A stretch of DNA of 64,000 bases. Origin: Acidimicrobiia bacterium (lineage in GTDB: Bacteria; Actinomycetota; Acidimicrobiia; IMCC26256; PALSA-610). A program made the translations under genes and the position numbers. The notes under the pieces are model-generated. The model had not been told where the DNA came from and made no database searches. It worked only from the letters and a program-made list of their open reading frames with translations. How positions within the stretch are numbered: the first letter of the stretch is position 1; each line of letters begins with the position of its first letter. Shown one piece after another: positions 14,475 through 24,362 of the stretch. Where the stretch lies: assembly GCA_027494135.1 (NCBI GenBank), contig JAOSJK010000001.1, positions 1,095,378-1,159,377 on the forward strand, given 5' to 3'.

Positions 14475-17042
14475 ATGTGGAAGGTCACCCTGAAGGGGCT
14501 CCTGGCGAAGAAGCTCCGGTTCCTTCTCACCGGGCTGGCCGTGACACTCGGCGTCGCGTTCATGTCCGGGACGATGGTCCTGACCGACACGATCGGCAGC
14601 GTCTTCAACCAGCTCTTCGAGGAGACCGAGGCCGGTACCGACGCCGTGGTGCGCGGAATGGCCGAGATCGAGACCGACTTCGGCGCCGAACGGCCGCCCG
14701 TGTCGGGCGACGTGCTGCGCACGGTAGCGACCGCCGACGGCGTCGACCACGCCGTCGGATCCGTGCAGGTCAACCAGGCACAGATTGTCGACAAGAGCGG
14801 CGACGCGGTCGGGAACTCCTGCAACGGACCTCCCACGCTCGGGTTCTCCTGGTACGACGACCCCGAGCTGAGCCCCATGACGCTCGTCGCCGGCGGCCGT
14901 GGGCCGAGCAGCGACGACGAGATCGTCGTCGACCGCGGCTCGGCGAAGAAGGCCGACCTCGCCCCCGGCGACAGGGTCTCGGTGCTCACACAGAAGGGCG
15001 CCAAGGACTACACGATCGTCGGAACGGCGACGTTCGGCAGCGCTGACAACCTCGCCGGGGCATCCCTCGTGTTCTTCACGACCGACGAGGCGATGCGGAT
15101 CAACGGCTACGACGACGAGTATGACGAGATCGACGTCGCCGCAGCCGAGGGTGTCAGCCAGGAAGAGCTCGTCGCCGGCATTCAGAAGGCGCTCCGCGTG
15201 GAGGGCACCCAGGGGATAGAGGCGCTCACCGGCGAGGCCATCATCGAGGAGGGTCAGAATCAGATAGCCGACAACCTCGGCTTCTTCAGCACGGTCCTGC
15301 TCGTCTTCGCCGGCGTCGCCCTCTTCGTCGGATGCTTCATCATCTACAACACCTTCTCGATCATCGTCGCGCAGCGCACCAAGGAGATGGCGCTGCTGCG
15401 CGCCCTCGGCGCGAGCCGCAGGCAGGTCATGGGCTCGGTCATCGCCGAGGCCCTGCTCATCGGTGTCGGAGCGTCGGCTCTCGGTCTCGGTGCCGGCGTC
15501 GCCCTCGCGTCGCTCCTCGCCGGTCTGCTGAACGCCCTCGGGTTCAGTCTCCCCGGCGGCGACCAGGTGATCCAGGCCGACACGATCGTCACCGCCTTCG
15601 TCGTCGGCACGCTGGTCACCGCCGTCTCGGCGGTGGTGCCCGCGCGCAAGGCATCGAGGGTCCCACCGGTGGCGGCGATGCGCGCCGTCGCCGTGGAGCC
15701 GACGTCCCACGGACGAACCCGGGTCGTCGCGGGTACGTCGGTGACGGTGGTCGGCGCCGCCCTGCTCCTCTTCGGGCTTCTCGGCAGACCCGACAACGCG
15801 ATCTCCTACGTGGGCGCCGGGGCATTCACCGTCCTGATCGGAGTCTTCCTTCTCAGCCCACTGATGGCCCGCCCGGTCGCCCGCGTAATCGGGACTCCGC
15901 TGCCGCGCCTGCGCGGCGTCGCCGGCACCCTCGCGCGGGAGAACGCGATGCGGAACCCGAAGCGGACTGCGGTCACCGCCTCGGCGCTGATGATCGGCGT
16001 CGCGCTGGTCGGCTTCATCACGATCTTCGCGTCGTCGGTGAAGGCCTCCGTCGCCGCCACGGTCGACGCCCAGGTCAACGCCGACTATGTGGTCTCGTCG
16101 TGCGCCGGGGGCTTCGGGGCGGGCGGTCTGAGCCCGACGGTCGCCGAGGAGATCAAGGGGCTTCCGGAGGTCGCAGCCTCGACCGGCCTGCGGTTCGGCC
16201 CCATGAAGGTGGACGACTCCACCGCGTTCGCCATCGCTGCCGACCCCTCCGCCACCGACGAGCTCTTCGACTTCGACATCCAGGAGGGATCCTTCTCCGA
16301 CCTCGGCGCCGACGGCCTGGCCGTCTCCCGACGCAAGGCCGACGACAACGACTGGGCGCTCGGTGACCGGGTGGAGCTCACATTCGCCCTCACCGGGAAG
16401 CAGGAGTTCACCATCAGAGCGATCTTCGACGACACGGATGCGGCCGGCAACTACCTGATCTCCATCGCCGGCTACGAGGAGAACTTCAAGGACCAGGTCG
16501 ACGTCCAGATCTTCGTCAAGCTCGCCGATGGAGTCACCCTCGAGGATGGCCGGAGCGCCATAGAGCCCCTGCTGGTCGACTACCCGATGGCCGAGCTCCA
16601 GGACCAGGGCGAGTTCCTCCGGAGCCAGGCCGCGCAGGTAGACCAGATGGTCAACCTGATCTACGCGCTCCTCGGCCTCGCCGTGATCATCGCTCTGATA
16701 GGCATCGCCAACACGCTGGCGCTCTCGATCTACGAGCGCACACGCGAGATCGGGCTGCTCCGCGCCGTCGGCATGAGCCGGTCGCAGGTGCGCACTACGG
16801 TGCGGTGGGAGGCGGTGATCATCTCGCTCTTCGGGACTGCTCTCGGCATCGTCGTCGGGCTCTTCTTCGGGTACGTCGTCTTCCTGGGCCTGCGCGACGA
16901 GGGGTTCACCGAGTTCGACTTCGCGCCCGGGCAGCTCCTCGTGGTGGTCCTGCTCGGAGCCCTCGCCGGGATCGCGGCCGCGTTCGGACCGGCGCGCCGC
17001 GCCGCGAAGCTGGAGGTGCTCGACGCGATCGCCTTCGAGTGA
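14475..17042 (+). CDS. FtsX-like ABC transporter permease (MacB/SalY type)
   Basis: 855 residues, intact. The order is an N-terminal helix (FLLTGLAVTLGVAFMSGTMV), a large extracytoplasmic domain, then a FtsX helix set around residues 270-385 with the family motif ERTKEMALLRALGASRRQV-like QRTKEMALLRALGASR, a second set near 480, another extracytoplasmic domain and a last set with YERTREIGLLRAVGMSR. The ending KLEVLDAIAFE is typical. Two four-helix units in one chain make it a full permease pair. Substrates of such exporters include lipids, lipoproteins and antimicrobial compounds; none is implied here. Confidence 0.9.
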   Translation: MWKVTLKGLLAKKLRFLLTGLAVTLGVAFMSGTMVLTDTIGSVFNQLFEETEAGTDAVVRGMAEIETDFGAERPPVSGDVLRTVATADGVDHAVGSVQVNQAQIVDKSGDAVGNSCNGPPTLGFSWYDDPELSPMTLVAGGRGPSSDDEIVVDRGSAKKADLAPGDRVSVLTQKGAKDYTIVGTATFGSADNLAGASLVFFTTDEAMRINGYDDEYDEIDVAAAEGVSQEELVAGIQKALRVEGTQGIEALTGEAIIEEGQNQIADNLGFFSTVLLVFAGVALFVGCFIIYNTFSIIVAQRTKEMALLRALGASRRQVMGSVIAEALLIGVGASALGLGAGVALASLLAGLLNALGFSLPGGDQVIQADTIVTAFVVGTLVTAVSAVVPARKASRVPPVAAMRAVAVEPTSHGRTRVVAGTSVTVVGAALLLFGLLGRPDNAISYVGAGAFTVLIGVFLLSPLMARPVARVIGTPLPRLRGVAGTLARENAMRNPKRTAVTASALMIGVALVGFITIFASSVKASVAATVDAQVNADYVVSSCAGGFGAGGLSPTVAEEIKGLPEVAASTGLRFGPMKVDDSTAFAIAADPSATDELFDFDIQEGSFSDLGADGLAVSRRKADDNDWALGDRVELTFALTGKQEFTIRAIFDDTDAAGNYLISIAGYEENFKDQVDVQIFVKLADGVTLEDGRSAIEPLLVDYPMAELQDQGEFLRSQAAQVDQMVNLIYALLGLAVIIALIGIANTLALSIYERTREIGLLRAVGMSRSQVRTTVRWEAVIISLFGTALGIVVGLFFGYVVFLGLRDEGFTEFDFAPGQLLVVVLLGALAGIAAAFGPARRAAKLEVLDAIAFE

Positions 17043-17066
17043 CGGCCGGGGCATCGATTCCGGTCG

Positions 17067-17117
17067 CTCCGCCCACAACCCCGGCCGCTCCGCTCACAAC
17101 CCCGGCCGCTCCGCTCA
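17067..17117. repeat. 21-bp tandem repeat, about 2.5 units
   Basis: Unit CTCCGCTCACAACCCCGGCCG at 17067-17087 and 17088-17108, then a partial third unit whose last bases form the purE stop codon (17115-17117). It fills the gap between the convergent permease and purE. Confidence 0.85.
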
Positions 17118-17621
17118 GCTGTCGAAGCGGGCCCGCACGGCGGCATCCTTCGCAGCCACGGCGTCGGCGAGACGCACCTGGTACTCCGAGAGCGCTGCCC
17201 GCAGCGAGTCGTCCGCCGTGGCGAGAATGCGGACGGCCAGCAGGCCGGCGTTGCGCGAGTTGCCGATCCCGACCGTCGCCACCGGGATGCCTGCAGGCAT
17301 CTGGACGATCGAGAGCAGCGAGTCGAGACCGTCGAGCTGGCGGAGGGGCACCGGTACACCGATCACCGGCAGCGGCGTCAGCGACGCCGTCACCCCGGGG
17401 AGATGAGCCGCGCCACCGGCGCCGGCGATGATCACGCGCATCCCGCGCCCCGCAGCGCCGCGTGCCCACTCGACCAGGGCGTCGGGTGCACGGTGCGCCG
17501 AGATGACGCGGACCTCGCAGCCGACACCGAACTCCGCAAGCGCGTCGACGGCGCCCTGCATCACGTCGACATCCGAGTCGCTTCCCATGACGATGCCGAC
17601 CAACACGCTCTTCCCCGACAC
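17115..17621 (-). CDS. purE: N5-carboxyaminoimidazole ribonucleotide mutase, PurE class I
   Basis: 168 residues, normal family length. IVMGSDSDVDVMQGAV, the catalytic ISAHRAPD, the glycine-rich AGAGGAAHLPGVTASL, PVIGVPVP and MPAGIPVATVGIGNSRNAG are all present. It converts N5-CAIR to CAIR in purine synthesis and acts as an octamer in the cytosol. GTG 17621 is chosen because GGGGGAGGG lies 5-10 nt upstream. purK is not adjacent, although it often is in actinobacteria. A palindromic family A repeat lies between it and the divergent next gene. Confidence 0.93.
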   Translation of the reverse strand: MSGKSVLVGIVMGSDSDVDVMQGAVDALAEFGVGCEVRVISAHRAPDALVEWARGAAGRGMRVIIAGAGGAAHLPGVTASLTPLPVIGVPVPLRQLDGLDSLLSIVQMPAGIPVATVGIGNSRNAGLLAVRILATADDSLRAALSEYQVRLADAVAAKDAAVRARFDS

Positions 17622-17651
17622 GCCGACCCTCCCCCCGCCCCCGTTCAGGAG

Positions 17652-17692
17652 GGGCGTCGATAGACCACACATATTGTGGTCTATCGACGCCC
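17652..17692. repeat. Palindromic repeat family A, copy 2
   Basis: 18-bp perfect arms (17652-17669 and 17675-17692), loop CATAT, same core as copy 1. It lies in the 138-bp gap between the divergent purE and the oxidoreductase, 31 bp from the purE start. This position argues against a terminator role. Confidence 0.95.
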
Positions 17693-17759
17693 GTGCCGGT
17701 TGACTGGGCGTGGGTACGATCGGGGCGAGCGGGGCGAGCGGAGGTAGAGGGGTGCGGGG

Positions 17760-19139
17760 ATGACCGAGAGGCTCCTGATCGTCGGGGGCGACGCCGGAGG
17801 GATGTCGGCCGCCGCGACCGCCCGCCGTCGCGTCCCGACCGACAAGCTCGAGATCGTCGCCTTCGAACGCGGCAGCTACACCTCCTATGCGGCTTGCGGC
17901 CTGCCGTACTTCGTCGCCGACATGGTGCCCTCGGCCGATCGCCTCGTGGCGCGGTCGCCCGAGAAGTTCCGTGCCCAGGGGATCGACGCCCGGACCGGGC
18001 ACGACGTGGTCGAGATCGACCTCGAACGCCGGGCCCTGCGAGTCCGCGACACCGACGCCGGCACCGAGTCGTGGGAGCCGTTCGACCAGCTCCTCGTCGC
18101 GACCGGAGCCACCCCGCTCCGCCCGCCGCTCCCGGGTGTCGACGCCGGCGGCGTGCACGGAATCCAGACGATCGGCGACGGGATCGCACTGCGCTCGCAG
18201 ATCGACACCGGGGAGGCCACACGCGCCGTGGTCGTAGGGGGCGGATACATCGGCCTGGAGATGGCCGAGGCGATGGTCCGCCGCGGTCTCTCGGTCGCCC
18301 TGGTGGAGATGGCCGCGCAGCCCATGGGCACCCTCGATCCCGACATCGGAGCCCTCGTGGCCGACGCGCTGCGCGCCATGGGCGTCTCTGTGCACCTGGG
18401 CACGGCCGTGGAGGGATTCGAGACCGACGCCGGTGGCAACGTCACCGGTGTCGCCACGACCGCCGGGACATTGCCGGCCGACGTCGTGGTGCTCGGCCTC
18501 GGGGTCCGCCCGAACGCGTCTCTCGCCGCCGACGCCGGCATCGCCGTCGGGGTCACCGGGGGCATCGTCACCGACCGCCGGATGGCTACCAGCGCAGAGG
18601 GCGTCTGGGCCGCCGGCGACTGCGTCGAGACCTACCACCGCGTCAGCCGTCGTCCCGTCGCCATCGCCCTGGGTACCCACGCGAACAAGCAGGGGCGCGT
18701 CGTGGGTGTGAACGCGACCGGCGGCTACCTCGCATTCCCGGGGGTGATCGGCACGGCGGTGATGAAGGTCTGCGAGTACGAGGTGGCCCGCACCGGGCTG
18801 ACCGAGCGCGAGGCCTCGGCCGCGGCGTTCTCGTCGGTCGCGGCGACGATCGACGGCAGCACCCGCGCGCACTACTACCCGGGCGCGACACCGATCACCG
18901 TCAAGGTCGTCGCCGAGAAGATGACGGGACGACTCCTCGGCGCCCAGATCATCGGTCGCGAAGGCGCGGCGAAGCGGATCGACGTGATCGCGGCCGCTAT
19001 CTGGAACGAGATGACGGCCGAGGAGCTCTCGCAGCTCGATCTCGGCTACGCGCCGCCGTTCTCACCGGTCTGGGACCCTGTCCTCATCGCCGCCCGCAAG
19101 GCGGCCGAGGCCGTCACCGACGCCGGCACGACGGGCTGA
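17760..19139 (+). CDS. CoA-disulfide reductase/NADH oxidase-type flavoprotein
   Basis: 459 residues, class III pyridine nucleotide-disulfide oxidoreductase. N-terminal FAD loop LLIVGGDAGGMSAA, redox-active Cys in SYAACGLPYF (about residue 44), LLVATGATPLRPP, NAD loop VVVGGGYIGLEMAE, FAD site VWAAGDCVET and a C-terminal dimerisation domain with QIIGREGAAKRIDVIA. The single Cys at this position is seen in CoA-disulfide reductases and NADH oxidases, where it forms a Cys-SSCoA or Cys-SOH. Actinobacteria use mycothiol as main thiol, so the physiological substrate is open. The start at ATG 17760 follows a purine-rich GGTAGAGGGG. Confidence 0.85.
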   Translation: MTERLLIVGGDAGGMSAAATARRRVPTDKLEIVAFERGSYTSYAACGLPYFVADMVPSADRLVARSPEKFRAQGIDARTGHDVVEIDLERRALRVRDTDAGTESWEPFDQLLVATGATPLRPPLPGVDAGGVHGIQTIGDGIALRSQIDTGEATRAVVVGGGYIGLEMAEAMVRRGLSVALVEMAAQPMGTLDPDIGALVADALRAMGVSVHLGTAVEGFETDAGGNVTGVATTAGTLPADVVVLGLGVRPNASLAADAGIAVGVTGGIVTDRRMATSAEGVWAAGDCVETYHRVSRRPVAIALGTHANKQGRVVGVNATGGYLAFPGVIGTAVMKVCEYEVARTGLTEREASAAAFSSVAATIDGSTRAHYYPGATPITVKVVAEKMTGRLLGAQIIGREGAAKRIDVIAAAIWNEMTAEELSQLDLGYAPPFSPVWDPVLIAARKAAEAVTDAGTTG

Positions 19140-19170
19140 CGGGCCGACCGGCACGACGGGCTGACCGGCC

Positions 19171-19220
19171 GACCGGCACGACCGGCACGACCGGCACGAC
19201 CGGCACGACCGGCACGACCG
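19171..19220. repeat. 9-bp tandem repeat, 5.5 units
   Basis: GACCGGCAC repeated at 19171, 19180, 19189, 19198 and 19207 with a partial sixth; diverged units begin near 19146. It fills the 86-bp gap between the convergent oxidoreductase and gmd and is a likely variable-number locus. Confidence 0.9.
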
Positions 19221-19225
19221 AGGCG

Positions 19226-20326
<1,101 letters not shown>

Positions 20327-20399
20327 TCAGCCGGCTGCACTCGGCGCAAGCGCCTCGGACCCCGGTGGCACCGCGGGCTCGGGCGCGACCTCGCGGCTG

Positions 20400-20405
20400 T
20401 ACGAT
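20400..20405 (+). promoter_or_regulatory. -10 element TACGAT, leaderless start
   Basis: TACGAT ends 6 nt before ATG 20412 and supports that start for the phosphomutase gene. Confidence 0.5.
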
Positions 20406-20411
20406 CCGAGC

Positions 20412-21236
20412 ATGTCCCAGCCGGCGGTCGGTGCTGCGCAGACGACGGCCCCCGGTCCCCACACCGGGGGAGCGCCCGAGGGTTCGGCGTCCCCCAACCC
20501 CCTTCGACCCTCCTGTTGCTGGTCCGCCACGCCGTCACGGAGCAGACGGGGCCGATCCTCTCGGGGCGACTGGCGGGCATAGACCTCTCGGACACGGGTC
20601 GCGAACAGGCCGCCGCCGTCGCGTCCCGCCTCGCCGGCGCCGCGGTCGCCGCCGTCTACGCGAGCCCGATCGAGCGCACCACCCAGACCGCGGAGTCGAT
20701 CGCCGCCCACCACGGCCTCCCGGTGCTGCCCCCTCGCGGGTGTCATCGAGGCCGACTACGGGGAGTGGACCGGCGGACGGATCGAAGACCTGTCGCGTAC
20801 AGACGACTGGAAGGTCGTGCAGACCACGCCGTCGCGGGCGAGGTTCCCCGGCGGCGAGTCGCTCCGCGAGATGCAGGCGCGCACGGTTTCCGCCCTCGAG
20901 GACGTGGTCGCCCGCCACCGCGGTGAGGCGGTCGTCGTGGTCAGTCACGCCGACCCGATCAAGGCTGCCATCGCACACTTCTGCGGGATGCACCTCGACC
21001 ACTTCCAGCGGCTGCACGTCTCGCCCGCATCCCTCACCGCTATCCACTTCGGCTCCGCGCTCTCCGGCGGCGCACTGCTGCTCACCTGCAACAACACCGG
21101 CGACATCGAAGGCCTGCAACCGACGATCACTCACGACACCCCGGCAACCGACACCGAGTCGGCGGTGCGCAGCGCGCCGGATCCGCACGGCGACCGACCT
21201 GCGAGCGCGCTCCGTTCAGGAGGCGGGCGTGGGTGA
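20412..21236 (+). CDS. MSMEG_4193-type histidine phosphatase/phosphomutase (frameshifted)
   Basis: About 274 residues, first gene of a three-gene actinobacterial cluster. LLLLVRHAVTEQTG has the catalytic His of the phosphoglycerate-mutase superfamily (RHA instead of RHG). DLSDTGREQAAAVASRL, YASPIERTTQTAESIA and, in the next frame, VVVVSHADPIKAAIAHFCG (second His) complete the site. The frame breaks near 20735 (CCCCCTCGCGGG, one C too many), and probably once more near 20500 between the MSQPAVGA N-terminus and the first strand. The substrate is unknown. It is followed by DUF3090 with an 8-base overlap. Confidence 0.8.
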
Positions 21237-21753
21237 CCTGATCGAGTGGGAGGAAGTCGACACCATCACCGCCGGCGCCATCGGCGAGCCCGGCCAGCGG
21301 GTCTTCATGATCCAGGCGCGAAGAGGTGCCGAGACGCTGAGCGTGGTCGTCGAGAAGGAACAGGTCGCGATCCTCGCGACCGAGGCCCAGGAGCTGCTGG
21401 CGCGGATCGTCGAGGAAGACCCTCCGACACCGGAGGCGATGCACCCACCGCTCCTCGAGACCCCGGTAGCGGCGGCCGTGCCCCTCTTCCGCGCCCGCCT
21501 CATCGGGCTCGGATACGACCCGGAGAGCCGGATGGTCCTCATCGAGCTGCGCGAGGACGCCGTCGAGGAAGGCGGGATGCCGCCGCCGATAGAGGAGAGC
21601 GAAGGCTACGTGGCCCGCCTCCACGCGACGCGCGGGCAGGTCCTGGCGATGACGGGGTCCGGCTCGGCGGCCGTCGCCGCCGGGCGTCCCGCCTGCTCAC
21701 TCTGCGGCTTCCCCATGGATCCTGACGGGCACCCCTGCCCGAGATGGAACTGA
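21229..21753 (+). CDS. DUF3090 family protein
   Basis: 174 residues from GTG 21229, with AGGAGG at 21218-21223. Typical features are TITAGAIGEPGQRVFMIQAR near residue 10, VVEKEQVAILATEAQELL, FRARLIGLGYDPES and a C-terminal Cys pair CSLCGFPMDPDGHPCPRWN (CxxC...C), a likely zinc knuckle. The family is restricted largely to actinobacteria and nearly always lies between this phosphomutase and SCO1664. Its function is unknown. It overlaps both neighbours (8 and 10 bases), so the three are translated as a unit. Confidence 0.9.
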   Translation: MGDLIEWEEVDTITAGAIGEPGQRVFMIQARRGAETLSVVVEKEQVAILATEAQELLARIVEEDPPTPEAMHPPLLETPVAAAVPLFRARLIGLGYDPESRMVLIELREDAVEEGGMPPPIEESEGYVARLHATRGQVLAMTGSGSAAVAAGRPACSLCGFPMDPDGHPCPRWN

Positions 21754-22565
21754 CACCCGAGGCGTCTACAGACGGCGCGCGGCGGCTGCTGCGCGAAGGT
21801 GAGGTCTCCCTGCTCGGGCGCATCCCCTGGTCGTCGAACGCGACCCACCTCGCTCTGCTTGCGAATCCCCGGGTCCAAGCCGGCAACCACGCCGACCCGC
21901 TCAGTCACACCGACCCGCGCAACGTCGCCGAACCGCGCAGCCACGCCGGTCCGCGCGCCGGCTCCGGCGAGATGCTCGCGGTCTACAAGCCGATCAGGGG
22001 AGAGCGACCGCTCTGGGACTTCCCCACCGGGACACTCGCCGCGCGGGAGGCCGCGGCGTTCGAGATCTCCGAGGCGCTGGGCTGGTGCATCGTCCCCGAC
22101 ACAGTCGTGCGCGACGGTCCGCTCGGCGTGGGGATGGTGCAGCGCTTCGTCGAACACGACCCTGCGGAGCACTACTTCACCCTGCTCGGCGACCACTCCG
22201 ACCGCCTCCTTCGGTTCGCCGTCTTCGACGTAGTGGTGAACAACGCCGACAGGAAGGGCGGCCACGTGCTTCTCGGCCTCGACGGAGCGCTCTGGGGCAT
22301 CGACCACGGCGTCACGTTCCATCCGCACTGGAAGCTCCGCACCGTCATCTGGGACTTCGCGTCGTGCCCGATCGGCACGGCCGTCGAGGCCGACCTGCGT
22401 GCTCTCCTCGGCCGCCTCGACGACGACCTGGCGCGCCGCCTCGCCGCGCTGCTCACCGCAGAGGAGATCGGCGCAATCAGGCAGCGCGTCGAGCACCTCC
22501 TCGCCGCCGGGGTGCTACCGGATGCCGACCCGGGCCACCACTCCTACCCCTGGCCCCTCGTCTGA
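21744..22565 (+). CDS. SCO1664 family protein (PI3/4-kinase-like fold)
   Basis: 273 residues. LAVYKPIRGERPLWDFP contains a likely ATP-binding Lys, AAREAAAFEISEALG a conserved Glu, and VFDVVVNNADRKGGHVLLG together with LWGIDHGVTFH resembles the catalytic D....N and DHG metal site of PI3/4-kinase or HipA-like enzymes. That suggests a phosphotransferase, but the substrate is not known. The C-terminal helix bundle (RRLAALLTAEEIGAIRQRVE) is typical. An insertion near residues 40-65 carries NHADPLSHTDPRN-like repeats of H-x-D/G-P-R, unusual low-complexity sequence. It ends the cluster. Confidence 0.88.
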   Translation: MELTPEASTDGARRLLREGEVSLLGRIPWSSNATHLALLANPRVQAGNHADPLSHTDPRNVAEPRSHAGPRAGSGEMLAVYKPIRGERPLWDFPTGTLAAREAAAFEISEALGWCIVPDTVVRDGPLGVGMVQRFVEHDPAEHYFTLLGDHSDRLLRFAVFDVVVNNADRKGGHVLLGLDGALWGIDHGVTFHPHWKLRTVIWDFASCPIGTAVEADLRALLGRLDDDLARRLAALLTAEEIGAIRQRVEHLLAAGVLPDADPGHHSYPWPLV

Positions 22566-22594
22566 GGCTGGCGTCGCCGCGGCAGACAGCGACG

Positions 22595-24273
22595 CTAGAC
22601 GGGCTCGAGCTCGGCGCTCAGGTACCGGGTGCGACACAGCGAGCGCTGCAGCTTGCCCGACGACGTCTTGGGGAGGGTCCCGGGGCGCACGAGGACAATC
22701 TCCTCCGGCGTGTACCCGACTGTGGCGCGCACCCGCTCCGCCACGGCGGCCCGGATCTCGATCGACCGGTCGTTCGTCTTGCTCTCCGCCACCACCACGA
22801 GCGTCTCGCGTCCCTTGCGGCCCTCGGTCCCGAACGCGATCACGTTCCCCGCCCGCACTCCGTCGATGTCGGCGACAGCGCGCTCCACGTCGTGCGGATG
22901 GACGTTCCGTCCTCCGAGGATGATCACGTCCTTGATGCGGCCACAGATCACGAGGTCGCCGTCGACCAGGTACCCGAGGTCGCCGCTCCGCAGCCAATCG
23001 TCGTGGAACGCGAGGGCGGTCGCCTCCGGGTGCCGGTAGTAGCCGGGCGTGACCGAGGTACCGCGGATCTCGAGCTCTCCTACCTCGCGGTCGCGCATCA
23101 CCTCGGCGGTGACCGGGTCACAGATCCTCATCTCGAGGCCCTTGACCGCCGTGCCCAGGAAGACCAGCGACCGGGCCGCGTCCTGGTCGGCGTCGCAGGC
23201 GGCTGCGTACCGGTCGGTCTCCAGGACGCGTCCGTCGACGGTGTCGATCCGCATCCCCGCGCCCGGCTTCTGGAAGGCGACGGCCACGGTCGACTCGGCC
23301 ATCCCGAACGCCGGGTACAACGCCGCAGGATCGAAGCCGTGCACCCCCGCCGCCTCGGCGAAGGCGGCGATCCCGATCGGGTCGACCGGCTCGGCGCCGT
23401 TCAGGCCCAGTCGGAAGCGCGACAGGTCGAGGTCGCCTGCGCGGCGCAACGCCCGCGCTGCGAGCACGTAGGAGAAGTTGGGGCCTGCGGTGCAGGTCCC
23501 CCCGTACTCCGACATCCACTCCATCCACCGGCCGGGTGACGCGAGGAAGTCCTGCGGGGCCGCCAGCACGAGATCCGTACCGCTGTGCATGCAGAGCGCC
23601 AGCACCCCGATGAGCCCGAGGTCGTGGTAGAGCGGGAGCCACGAGACCGCGACGTCGTCCTCGGGGTCGAGCGCTATCGCGTGGGCGACTGCTTCGAGGT
23701 TCGCTGCAACGCAGCGGTGCGGGAGCATCACACCCTTGGGGTCGGAGGTCGAACCGCTCGTGTACTGGAGGATCGCGAGTGCCTCGGGGTCCTCGGCGGG
23801 CCTCAGGTACGCATCGGAACCGGGCCGGCCGGCCCTCGTACCAGGTCGTCGAGGAGGACGACCGGCGGATCACCCGGTCGGGGCTCCATGAACGCGATCA
23901 GTGCTGCGTCGGCCACGACGACGGTGGCGTCGGAGGCGACTATGCGGGCGCGCGTCTGGGCGACGAATTCTCGACGGAGCCCAACCGCATCGGGAGGGGC
24001 AGCACGACCGCCGCTGCACCCGCCAACCAGGTGGCCTCTATCGCCGTGACGAGGGGGCGGGTGGTGGGTCCCAGGATCGCGACGTGCGAGCCCGGGGTGA
24101 CTCCACGAGCCTGGAGGCCGGCCGCCATGGAGCGGGCATCGTCGAGCATCTCGGCCCACCCGACCCGGTCCTCCGATCCATCGGCCCCGGCGGCGGAGCC
24201 CAGGAACGTCAGGGAGCCGCGGCGTTCGGCCGCCGTCTCGAGGAGGGGGTATCAGCGACGAGAGAGATGTCAT
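22595..24273 (-). CDS. Fatty-acyl-AMP ligase/acyl-CoA synthetase (frameshifted)
   Basis: About 559 residues over four frame segments (breaks near 24245, 23985 and 23820). The N-terminus is MTSLSSLIP, then TAAERRGSLTFLG and VTPGSHVAILGPTTRPLVTAI. The adenylation core has LQYTSGSTSDPKGVM (A3), SWLPLYHDLGLIGVLAL, RLGLNGAEPVDPIGI, LYPAFGMAESTVAVAFQ, WLRSGDLGYLVDGDLVICGRIKDVIILGGRNVHPHDVE and the C-terminal GTLPKTSSGKLQR with the catalytic Lys. LPLYHD.GLIG and NGAEP are FAAL/FadD32-group signatures, so it may load fatty acids on a carrier protein. No polyketide synthase or carrier protein gene is in the window. Confidence 0.85.
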
Positions 24274-24311
24274 GCGACATTCGACCCACCGCAGCCTGAA
24301 ACGTTACGCGG

Positions 24312-24347
24312 GATGTCACGCCGGACGTCACGCCCGACGTCACGCCG
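24312..24347. repeat. 12-bp tandem repeat, three units
   Basis: GACGTCACGCCG-type units at 24312-24323, 24324-24335 and 24336-24347, in the 89-bp gap between the acyl-AMP ligase start and the GerMN gene stop. Confidence 0.8.
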
Positions 24348-24362
24348 GCGGCGATCAGGATC

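Noticed and set aside
14292-17078. 928-codon open frame on the minus strand opposite the FtsX-like permease
   Set aside because: Composition is Arg/Glu/Asp/His-rich without any motif. It is the usual antisense mirror of a high-GC gene; the plus-strand permease has clear family motifs.
22595-24273. Biosynthetic gene cluster around the acyl-AMP ligase
   Set aside because: No ketosynthase, NRPS, carrier protein or tailoring enzymes within the window.
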